Source: Patescibacteria group bacterium (GTDB lineage Bacteria; Patescibacteriota; Saccharimonadia; CAILAD01; BJGX01). From it: 12,680 nt of DNA. Below the pieces are notes generated by a model. It did not search any database. It saw nothing but the letters and a program-made list of their open reading frames with translations, and was not told where the DNA came from. The translations under genes were made by a program, and so were the position numbers. The DNA lies in NCBI GenBank assembly GCA_009691555.1, contig SICB01000016.1, forward strand, positions 1-12,680, given 5' to 3'. Shown here piece after piece: positions 1 to 6,099 of the stretch (positions within the stretch are counted from its first letter, which is position 1; every line of letters begins with the position of its first letter).

Positions 1-723
1 GGGGTTCATATTATCGACCTAACCAAAACTCACGATCAGCTTTTGACAGCCGAGAAATTCGTCGAGGCCACCACCAAAATGGGAGGCACAGTGCTATTTG
101 TTGGTACCAAGCGCCAGGCTCGACCAATTGTCGAGAAGGCCGCCAAAGATACCGGCATGCCCTATGTCATCAATCGTTGGCTGGGCGGAATGCTTACTAA
201 CCTCGAGACCATCCAGACTCGAGTTGATCGGCTCAAAAAACTCCGCAACGATTCGGCTGAAGGCAAACTAGTAGGTACCAAAAAAGAAAAAGCCAACCTC
301 GAGCGTGAGATGGAAAAACTCGCCAACATTTTTGATGGTATTTCTGAGATGCAAACCTTGCCGTCGGTAGTTTTTGTAACCGATATCCTCAAAGACGACA
401 TTGCCATATCAGAAGCCAACAAATTAGGCATTGCGACTGTTGCAATTTGCGACACCAATACCAACCCCCAGATCATTACCTACCCAATCGCCGCCAACGA
501 CGATGCCGTACGAACCATTAGCCTAATCACAACCCGCATTGCCGATGCCACCAAGCGCGGCAGCGAACTATACAGAGCCAAGACAGACGAGGCAGCAGCC
601 CAAGCGCTTGCCAAAACTGAAGCCGAAGCTATTGTTGTAGCCGAAGCTAAGGCTGACGCCGAAGCCAAAGCTACAGCTGCGACCGAAGTAACTGCCAACA
701 CTAAGCCAAAAGCTAAAGAATAA
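1..723 (+). CDS. rpsB: 30S ribosomal protein S2, 5'-truncated by window edge, with C-terminal extension
   Basis: Structural protein of the small ribosomal subunit. The reading frame is open from base 1 (GVHIIDLTKT...), which matches the S2 region around residue 40 of typical homologues, so roughly the first 40 residues lie outside the window; the internal TTG at 43 is not the start. Family motifs visible: LFVGTKRQA, RWLGGMLTN, the LPSVVFVTD strand, and NDDAVRTI near the end of the core. After the core comes a tail of about 48 residues rich in Ala, Glu and Lys (from about base 574), which typical S2 proteins lack in this form; it contains short in-frame repeats. The gene ends in TAA and is followed 18 nt later by tsf, the classic rpsB-tsf pair. 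Identity is certain; the role of the tail is unknown. Confidence 0.97.
   Translation, partial: GVHIIDLTKTHDQLLTAEKFVEATTKMGGTVLFVGTKRQARPIVEKAAKDTGMPYVINRWLGGMLTNLETIQTRVDRLKKLRNDSAEGKLVGTKKEKANLEREMEKLANIFDGISEMQTLPSVVFVTDILKDDIAISEANKLGIATVAICDTNTNPQIITYPIAANDDAVRTISLITTRIADATKRGSELYRAKTDEAAAQALAKTEAEAIVVAEAKADAEAKATAATEVTANTKPKAKE
622..675 (+). repeat. Imperfect in-frame repeats coding the Ala/Glu/Lys tail of S2
   Basis: GCCGAAGCT occurs at 622-630 and again at 640-648. The 18-base unit at 640-657 is followed directly by a similar 18-base unit at 658-675 (GCCGAAGCYAARGCT core). Both are in frame and encode AEAKAD and AEAKAT. The repeat probably arose by slippage or local duplication and lies entirely in the low-complexity C-terminal extension. 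Confidence 0.6.
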
Positions 724-725
724 TT

Positions 726-732
726 AGGAGGT
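726..732 (+). promoter_or_regulatory. Strong Shine-Dalgarno site for tsf
   Basis: AGGAGGT lies in the 18-nt rpsB-tsf gap, 9 nt before the ATG at 742. It is a near-perfect match to the 16S anti-Shine-Dalgarno sequence, so this organism does use SD-led initiation for some genes, in contrast to the leaderless-looking starts elsewhere in the window. Confidence 0.85.
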
Positions 733-741
733 AAAATCAAA

Positions 742-1329
742 ATGAATATTGAAGACATTAAAAAACTAAGAGCCACCACCGGAGCCGGAATGATGGATGC
801 CAAAGCTGCATTAGAGGAAGCCGGTGGCGACTTCGATAAGGCAATTGCCATTTTACGCAAAAAAGGCTTGGCTAAGGCCGCCAAAAAAGCCGACCGTAGC
901 ACTGCCGTCGGAGTTATTGAAAGCTATGTTCATAGCAGTAAAATCGGAGTATTGGTAGAGGTCAACTGCGAGACAGACTTCGTGGCTCGGACCGACGATT
1001 TTAAGGCTTTCACTAAAGACCTGGCAATGCATATTACGGCCTCTAACCCGACCTACCTTAACCCCCAGGAAATACCTGAGGACGAACTCAACGCCGAAAA
1101 AGACGCCATCAAAGATGAAGTTTTGGCCAGCGGCAAACCAGCTGAAGTCGTCGATAAAATTATCGAAGGCAAGCTTGGCAAATGGTACCAAGAAGTCTGC
1201 CTATCAGACCAGCTTTTTATTAAAGACCCTGAACAGACCATCGAGCAACTCAGGCAAGCACTGGTCGGAAAACTAGGTGAGAATATCGTCATTGCACGCT
1301 TCGTTCGCTTTGAAGTGGGTGGTGCATAA
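742..1329 (+). CDS. tsf: Elongation factor Ts (short form)
   Basis: Nucleotide exchange factor that recycles EF-Tu from its GDP to its GTP form during translation. 195 residues, close to the compact forms known from Thermus and plant/cyanobacterial relatives and much shorter than the roughly 280 residues of E. coli. Residues 1-50 form the UBA-like EF-Tu-binding domain (IKKLRATTGAGMMDAK, with the GGDFDKAIAILRKKG helix). The core signature CETDFVART is at 76-84, with TDFVA the EF-Tu contact motif. The QLFIKD strand (157-162) and the terminal RFVRFEVG (186-193) complete one core half-domain; the second core repeat of long EF-Ts is absent. It follows rpsB by 18 nt with a strong SD and is probably co-transcribed. 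The ATG at 742 is fixed by the SD and by homology at the N terminus. Confidence 0.97.
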   Translation: MNIEDIKKLRATTGAGMMDAKAALEEAGGDFDKAIAILRKKGLAKAAKKADRSTAVGVIESYVHSSKIGVLVEVNCETDFVARTDDFKAFTKDLAMHITASNPTYLNPQEIPEDELNAEKDAIKDEVLASGKPAEVVDKIIEGKLGKWYQEVCLSDQLFIKDPEQTIEQLRQALVGKLGENIVIARFVRFEVGGA

Positions 1330-1343
1330 TTGTAGTTTTAAGC

Positions 1344-1349
1344 TATAAT
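1344..1349 (+). promoter_or_regulatory. -10 element of a probable leaderless promoter for frr
   Basis: Exact TATAAT ending 8 nt before the frr ATG at 1358. Transcription would start at about 1356-1358, giving a leader of 0-2 nt. No SD is present in the 28-nt tsf-frr gap and no good -35 box lies at 16-18 nt spacing. The same arrangement recurs before mreB, lysS, serS and secA. Confidence 0.65.
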
Positions 1350-1357
1350 TAAATACT

Positions 1358-1918
1358 ATGGACGCACAACTACTCAAACAGGCCAATAGCAAATTTGATG
1401 ACGCCATCGAGCACTTGGCAGCTGAGCTGGCGGGAGTTCGGTCTGGTCGAGCTAGTGCTGGTTTAGTAGATAGTATTAAGGTCGAGGTTTATGGCCAGTC
1501 GATGCCGCTTAAAGCCATCGCCACAATTAGTACGCCCGATGCCAAGACAATCCAGATTCAACCCTGGGATCAAAGCAACCTACCATTTATCGAAAAAGCT
1601 CTCAGCGAAAACCAAAACCTAGGCTTAAATCCAAGTAACGACGGCCGGGTTATTCGTGTTGCTTTGCCGGCTCTCTCGGAAGAAACAAGAATCCAGCTAG
1701 CCAGGGTCATCAAAGAAAAAGCCGAGGCTGGTAATGTTAGCTTGCGCAATGCTCGCCACGAGGCAATCAACGCGGCCAAGTCAGCTGAAAAATCCAAAAC
1801 CATTACTACCGACCAAGTCGCCAAACTCCAAAAAGACCTTGATAAATCTATCGACAGTTATAATAAAAAAATCCAAGACATCTCGTCGGGTAAAGAACAG
1901 GAAATAATGTCGGTCTAG
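1358..1918 (+). CDS. frr: Ribosome recycling factor
   Basis: Works with EF-G to split post-termination ribosomes. 186 residues, the normal family length (about 185). The N-terminal helix carries ELAGVRSGRASAGLVDSIKVEVYG (residues 23-46), the usual family signature; the middle domain has LGLNPSNDGRVIRVALPALSEETR (about 88-111); the third helix starts with the LRNARHEA motif. The three-helix bundle plus beta-sandwich fold is therefore complete. It usually follows pyrH (UMP kinase) in bacteria; here pyrH is absent and frr follows tsf directly. The ATG at 1358 has no SD but has TATAAT 8 nt upstream, so it probably starts a leaderless transcript that may also carry uppS and rseP. Confidence 0.97.
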   Translation: MDAQLLKQANSKFDDAIEHLAAELAGVRSGRASAGLVDSIKVEVYGQSMPLKAIATISTPDAKTIQIQPWDQSNLPFIEKALSENQNLGLNPSNDGRVIRVALPALSEETRIQLARVIKEKAEAGNVSLRNARHEAINAAKSAEKSKTITTDQVAKLQKDLDKSIDSYNKKIQDISSGKEQEIMSV

Positions 1919-1935
1919 CACCGGCAGATCGACCT

Positions 1936-2628
1936 ATGAGCCAGACAATCTTACCTCAGCACATCGGCTTTATACTGGATGGAAACCGCCGGTGGGCTAT
2001 AAGCAGGGGGCTACCAAAGCTGGCGGGTCATAAAAAAGGCTATGATAATCTTAAGGTCATCGCCGAGCAGTGCTTTGATTTGGGTATCGAAACCGTTTCG
2101 GCTTATATATTCTCGACCGAAAACTGGGATCGCGAGCTCGAGGAGGTTAATTATCTGATGGATCTAGCCCTCAAGATATTTACCTCAGATCTTAAAGAAC
2201 TGACCGATAAAGGCATCAAGATTGTGGTTTCGGGCAACCACAACCGGCTCGATAAAAAAATCATCAGCGCTATCGCTAAGGCTAGCGAGCAGACCTCTGG
2301 CAACACCAAAGGTACTATTAATTTATGTTTTAATTATGGCGGGCAGACCGAAATAGTTGATGCCATCAAAAAAATTATCAAAAACGGCACTAAAGCTGAT
2401 GATGTCACCACCGATATGGTGCGAGAAAATCTCTACCACCCAGAGCTGCCGCCGGTCGATTATATTATCCGTACATCTGGCGAGCAAAGGCTCAGCAACT
2501 TTTTGCTGTGGGATAGCGCCTATGCCGAGCTGCAGTTTGTACCAATTCACTGGCCCGATTTTGATAGGTCCGAACTTGATAAGGTGATGGCTGTTTATGC
2601 CAGTCGGCTAAGGCGGTTTGGCCAATGA
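1936..2628 (+). CDS. uppS: Isoprenyl transferase (undecaprenyl diphosphate synthase)
   Basis: Cis-prenyltransferase that extends farnesyl diphosphate with isopentenyl diphosphate to make the C55 lipid carrier for peptidoglycan and other envelope glycans. 230 residues, a normal length. Motifs: HIGFILDGNRRWA at 9-21 with catalytic Asp15 and the diphosphate-binding GNRRW; SAYIFSTENWDR at 55-66; FNYGGQTEI at 132-140; and the signature RTSGEQRLSNFLLW at 179-192. It begins 17 nt after frr with no evident SD, and its TGA stop overlaps the rseP start (ATGA). In most bacteria cdsA and dxr lie between uppS and rseP; both are missing here. The product supplies the carrier on which the downstream MreBCD-PBP2 wall machinery depends. 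Confidence 0.96.
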   Translation: MSQTILPQHIGFILDGNRRWAISRGLPKLAGHKKGYDNLKVIAEQCFDLGIETVSAYIFSTENWDRELEEVNYLMDLALKIFTSDLKELTDKGIKIVVSGNHNRLDKKIISAIAKASEQTSGNTKGTINLCFNYGGQTEIVDAIKKIIKNGTKADDVTTDMVRENLYHPELPPVDYIIRTSGEQRLSNFLLWDSAYAELQFVPIHWPDFDRSELDKVMAVYASRLRRFGQ

Positions 2629-3701
2629 TACTAACAATCGTTGTTGTTATACTGATATTCTCGGCGCTAGTAATTGCCCACGAGTGGGGGCACTTTATTG
2701 TTGCTCGCCGCAATGGCGTGAAGGTCGACGAATTTGGGGTTGGCTTCCCGCCCAAGGTATTTGGCAAAACTATTGGCGGTACACTCTATAGCCTAAACCT
2801 ACTACCAATTGGCGGCTTCGTAAGGCTCAAGGGCGAGGACCAGCTCGTTAAAGACAAAGACAGCTTCTCGTCTAAGCCTTTCAGGGTAAAGTCTAAGATC
2901 ATTATGGCCGGCGTAGCGATGAATCTAACGATTGCTTATTTTATTATTTTACTACTGATGATTTTTGGGATGCCGGCAATCTTGCCGTCAGGCTTTACCA
3001 GCGTTGGTCCGATCAAGCCTTATAAAATCGAAACCTCACCGTTAAAAGCTGTGGCTATCACAAAAGGTTCGGCAGCAGAAAAGGCCGGTATTGGTGTTGG
3101 CAATGAAATAATCAGTGTTAATGGCGTCGAAGTAAAAACCGATGACCAGCTCAAAGCTAGTACCAAGCAAAATGCTGGTCAATCCGTAGAGCTAGTGGTG
3201 CGCAGAGGCTCGACCAGTGAAACAATCCGAGTCCAGCTCGGCTCAGACTCGAGCAAAGGCTACCTTGGATTGGCAGCCCAGAGCGAGCAAAGAGCATACT
3301 ACAACCCCTTTGTGGCCATCATCGGTGCTATTATTACGACCTTTTCATTGGCGCTACTAACGGTCGCTGCGTTTGGCAATTTTATTGCAGGCCTCTTTAC
3401 TAAAGCCCAAGTTAGCGGTGATGTCGCCGGGCCAGTCGGCATTGTTAGTATCTTCGGAAGTGTGATGCAATTCGGCTGGCGCTACGTGCTGGCCTTTGTG
3501 GCTTCAATATCTTTAAGCCTGGCTGTTGTCAATAGTCTGCCGATTCCGGCCCTCGATGGCGGTCGGTTTGCATTGATGGCACTAACCAAGCTGGGGCTCA
3601 AAATAACCCCCGAGCGGGAGGCCCTAATACACTGGCTGGGCTTCGGTTTTTTGATAATTTTGGTTATTATTATTACAATCTCGGACATTTCTAGACTTTA
3701 A
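2625..3701 (+). CDS. rseP: Site-2 family membrane zinc metalloprotease RseP
   Basis: Intramembrane protease (peptidase M50) that cuts transmembrane substrates such as anti-sigma factors or leftover signal peptides; its actual substrate here is unknown. 358 residues. The first membrane segment (about 2-18) ends in the zinc-binding HEWGH at 19-23; LNLLPIGGFVRL follows at 57-68; a single PDZ domain spans about 135-215 (GSAAEKAGIGVGNEIISVNG); and the third zinc ligand is in NSLPIPALDGGR at 303-314. Further hydrophobic segments lie at about 93-115, 228-257, 286-303 and 335-353. E. coli RseP has two PDZ domains; one is usual in many other bacteria. The ATG overlaps the uppS stop by 4 nt, implying translational coupling. 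Confidence 0.94.
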   Translation: MILTIVVVILIFSALVIAHEWGHFIVARRNGVKVDEFGVGFPPKVFGKTIGGTLYSLNLLPIGGFVRLKGEDQLVKDKDSFSSKPFRVKSKIIMAGVAMNLTIAYFIILLLMIFGMPAILPSGFTSVGPIKPYKIETSPLKAVAITKGSAAEKAGIGVGNEIISVNGVEVKTDDQLKASTKQNAGQSVELVVRRGSTSETIRVQLGSDSSKGYLGLAAQSEQRAYYNPFVAIIGAIITTFSLALLTVAAFGNFIAGLFTKAQVSGDVAGPVGIVSIFGSVMQFGWRYVLAFVASISLSLAVVNSLPIPALDGGRFALMALTKLGLKITPEREALIHWLGFGFLIILVIIITISDISRL

Positions 3702-3704
3702 CTC

Positions 3705-3733
3705 TGGTCAGTACTAGCTTGAGTTGCTAAACT
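3705..3733 (+). promoter_or_regulatory. Probable promoter of the mreBCD-PBP2 operon, giving a leaderless mreB mRNA
   Basis: A -35-like TGGTCA (3705-3710) is separated by 17 nt from a -10 TAAACT (3728-3733) preceded by an extended TGC element (3725-3727). The predicted start of transcription is about 3740-3741, at the mreB ATG (3741). The AGGGA just before the ATG is too close (2 nt) to act as a normal SD. It lies in the 39-nt rseP-mreB gap. Confidence 0.55.
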
Positions 3734-3740
3734 AGGGAAT

Positions 3741-4793
3741 ATGATTGACGCGATCTTAGGAAAGTTCTCGCACGATATTGGTATTGACTTAGGTACAGCC
3801 AATACATTAGTTTATGTACGCGGAAAAGGGATTGTCATCAATGAGCCCTCGGTGGTTGCAATCAACACCAAGAACAAGCAGATCTTGGCCATTGGCGACG
3901 AGGCCAAGCGAATGGTCGGTAAGACGCCCGCCAACATCATAGCCACTAGGCCGCTAGTCGATGGCGTGGTCAGCGACTTCGAAATAACCGAGCAGATGTT
4001 GCGCTACTTTATTGAAAAAGTGCATCGCGAGAGCTTCGTGCTGTTCCCGCGCCCTAGGGTGGTAATTGGTATTCCGTCGGGCGTTACCGAAGTTGAGCGC
4101 CGGGCTGTTGAGGATGCCGCTACCAACGCCGGTGCCAGACAGGCTTTTTTGATTGAAGAGCCAATGGCCGCCGCCGTCGGTAGCGGTTTGGCTATTCACG
4201 ACTCAGCTGGCAGTATGGTTGTAGATATCGGCGGAGGCACTAGCGAGATGGCAGTTATTAGCCTCGGAGGAATTGTCGCTAGCCGATCTATCAGAATCGC
4301 TGGCGACGAGCTGACCGAAGACATCATTATTTATTGTAAAGACGAATTCAGCCTACACATTGGTGAGCGAACAGCCGAAAATATCAAAATCAGTATTGGC
4401 TCGGCCGTAAAGCTCAAAAAGGTGCTAGAGGGACCAGTGCGGGGCAGGGATATGGTGACAGGCTTGCCTAAAGAAATTATCGTCAATTCCAACCAAATCC
4501 GAGAGGCACTCGCAAAAAGCGTGCGAGCCATCGTTGACGGCGTAAAATACACCATCGAAGAAACCCCACCTGAGCTTCTGGCAGATATTATGGACAAAGG
4601 CATCTATTTGGCTGGTGGCGGAGCCCTGCTTAAGGGGCTCGACGTACTACTCGCTCAGCAAACCAAAATGCCCGTACATATTGCCGCCGATCCGCTGACA
4701 TCGGTTGCTAGGGGTACCGGCATGGTCCTAGAAGACCTCGATAACCTTAAAGATGTACTGGTCTCGACAGAGTACGAGAAAGCCCCCTACTAG
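3741..4793 (+). CDS. mreB: Rod shape-determining protein MreB (bacterial actin)
   Basis: Forms ATP-dependent filaments under the membrane that guide lateral cell-wall synthesis. 350 residues, slightly longer than the usual 330-345 at the C terminus. Actin-fold nucleotide-binding motifs: phosphate-1 DIGIDLGTANT at 12-22, phosphate-2 VVDIGGGTSEM at 160-170, and adenosine motif GIYLAGGGALLKGL at 287-300. IGIPSGVTEVERRAV (109-123) and FLIEEPMAAAVG (136-147) are typical MreB stretches distinguishing it from DnaK and FtsA. It heads the mreB-mreC-mreD-PBP2 operon; its TAG stop abuts the mreC start region. The ATG at 3741 is supported by homology and by a promoter placing transcription start at the codon itself. 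Confidence 0.97.
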   Translation: MIDAILGKFSHDIGIDLGTANTLVYVRGKGIVINEPSVVAINTKNKQILAIGDEAKRMVGKTPANIIATRPLVDGVVSDFEITEQMLRYFIEKVHRESFVLFPRPRVVIGIPSGVTEVERRAVEDAATNAGARQAFLIEEPMAAAVGSGLAIHDSAGSMVVDIGGGTSEMAVISLGGIVASRSIRIAGDELTEDIIIYCKDEFSLHIGERTAENIKISIGSAVKLKKVLEGPVRGRDMVTGLPKEIIVNSNQIREALAKSVRAIVDGVKYTIEETPPELLADIMDKGIYLAGGGALLKGLDVLLAQQTKMPVHIAADPLTSVARGTGMVLEDLDNLKDVLVSTEYEKAPY

Positions 4794-4802
4794 GTGCAGA
4801 AA

Positions 4803-5600
4803 ATGAAACGCAAGCAGACATTGTCGCTGGTGGTTATTTGCTCGATTGCCTTAATTCTGATTGGCATCAAGTACGCCGGCGGGTTCTGGCCTTTTAGGGC
4901 AATCAACGACAACATCCTAAATCCAGTCGGCGGATACCTCGCCAATGCTGGCAGGGGTTTTAGAGAAAACATCGAACTTATATCGAAAGCTACCGAACTT
5001 TCTCGCCAAAATAAGAGCCAAGATGCCGAAATAGTTGCACTCAAAAACCAGCTCTCGAGCCTTAAGGAAATCGCTAACGAAAACGAAGACCTCCGTAAGC
5101 AACTTAATTTTAATGAGCGCCTGAACCTCAATCTAACTCCGGCCCGAGTTGTATCTAGCGAAGGTACTAGTCTGAGAAAGTTCATTACGATTGATCGGGG
5201 TAAAAATAGCGGCATTACGACCGGCATGGCGGTGGTATCATCTGGCGTATTGGTCGGTACCGTTGAGCAGGTCAATCAATTTAGCTCAACGGTTTTTTTG
5301 ACTTCTGACCCAGAGTATCGAGTGCGCGGCATTGGCCAAGATGGTCGAGCCCAAGGCATCGTTCGGGGCCAGCTAGGACAAGGCTATTTATTCGAAAAAA
5401 TAACCCAAGCCGAATCTTTGAATAGCGGGGAGCTGGTCATAACGACCGGCTCAGGACTAATTCCTAAGGGCATACTAATTGGCCAAGTAGAATCGGTCCA
5501 AAAAAGCGACAATGCGGTTTTTCAATCTGCTCAGCTGCGTCCGCTGGTCAATAATGCCACTCTCGAAGTTGTATTTGTGGTGGTGGGTCTAAAACAATGA
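4803..5600 (+). CDS. mreC: Rod shape-determining protein MreC
   Basis: Inner-membrane scaffold linking MreB filaments to PBP2 on the outside of the membrane. From the ATG at 4803 the protein has 265 residues: a short Lys/Arg-rich cytoplasmic start, one membrane segment at about 6-24, a coiled-coil at about 54-104 (SKATELSRQNKSQDAEIVAL and following heptads), then the C-terminal beta-barrel region with RKFITIDRGKNSGITTGMAV and GSGLIPKGILIG, typical of MreC. I chose ATG 4803 because AGGTG at 4792-4796, overlapping the mreB stop, is an SD-like match 6 nt upstream; GTG at 4794, directly after the mreB stop, would add three residues and is an alternative. Its stop overlaps the mreD start (ATGA). 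Confidence 0.93.
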   Translation: MKRKQTLSLVVICSIALILIGIKYAGGFWPFRAINDNILNPVGGYLANAGRGFRENIELISKATELSRQNKSQDAEIVALKNQLSSLKEIANENEDLRKQLNFNERLNLNLTPARVVSSEGTSLRKFITIDRGKNSGITTGMAVVSSGVLVGTVEQVNQFSSTVFLTSDPEYRVRGIGQDGRAQGIVRGQLGQGYLFEKITQAESLNSGELVITTGSGLIPKGILIGQVESVQKSDNAVFQSAQLRPLVNNATLEVVFVVVGLKQ

Positions 5601-6097
5601 AATCAGTCTTTTTAGCAATTTGCTTGGTAATTTGTGTGCTGCTGCAGTTGTTCTTTTTGCAGAGCTGGCAGACGTCTGGAACGACCGGCAGCCTTATTTT
5701 GAGCTTCATAGTGATAGCAGCTCTATTTGCATCGACCGAAGAATTACTTTGGCTAGCACTCTTCGGTGGGCTATCGAGTGACCTCTACGCGTCCTCGGTC
5801 TTTGGCTTTTATTTGGTTTTTTATTTGCTAGTGGCAGTTATTGCTAAATACTTTTTGAAGTTTGGGGAAATCGAGTATTCTTGGTGGAAGCCAATGGTAT
5901 TTTTGGTAGCAGCAAGTCTTGTACAAGCCATGGTGGTGAGCCTGCCACTTTTGGCCTCGAGTCCAATAACGGCTGTCACAGCTAGGCTAGTGGTATACGT
6001 TAGCTTAACTGCAATAGCTGGCTTGGCTTGGTATTTGCTTTTCACCCAGCTAGCCGAGCTGTCAAAAAAAATTAACGCCAGCAAGATTTTGAGGTAG
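5597..6097 (+). CDS. mreD: Rod shape-determining protein MreD
   Basis: Small polytopic membrane protein of the elongation (Rod) complex. 166 residues, almost all hydrophobic, with about five membrane segments (approximately 3-21, 31-52, 65-85, 98-120 and 130-151). The stretch GGLSSDLYASSVFGFYLVFYLL (58-79, seen at its Asp-Leu-Tyr and Phe-Gly residues) matches the family pattern in which an Asp follows a Gly-rich turn ahead of a Phe-Gly-containing helix. Sequence conservation in MreD is weak, so position supports the call: it overlaps mreC by 4 nt and is followed 2 nt later by the PBP2 gene. Confidence 0.88.
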   Translation: MKSVFLAICLVICVLLQLFFLQSWQTSGTTGSLILSFIVIAALFASTEELLWLALFGGLSSDLYASSVFGFYLVFYLLVAVIAKYFLKFGEIEYSWWKPMVFLVAASLVQAMVVSLPLLASSPITAVTARLVVYVSLTAIAGLAWYLLFTQLAELSKKINASKILR

Positions 6098-6099
6098 CA

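Noticed and set aside
162..902. Antisense open frames over rpsB and tsf (162-476 and 480-902, minus strand)
   Set aside because: They mirror strongly conserved + strand genes; the Ala/Ser-rich translations reflect antisense codons, with no SD, family motif or conserved start.
1859..1864. TATAAT inside the frr 3' end as a uppS promoter
   Set aside because: It encodes conserved-position frr codons (Tyr-Asn), is about 70 nt from uppS and has no good -35; likely chance, though not excluded.
2595..2628. Possible alternative genetic code (TGA as Gly) given a CPR-like lineage
   Set aside because: TGA ends uppS and mreC exactly at family length and overlaps the next gene's ATG, so TGA is a stop here.
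3713..3729. Short inverted repeat TAGC/GCTA before mreB as a terminator for rseP
   Set aside because: Only 4 bp with no T run; it overlaps the promoter and is not convincing.
4790..5275. 161-codon open frame on the minus strand over mreC
   Set aside because: It lies wholly under a confident mreC gene and its translation shows no recognisable domain.
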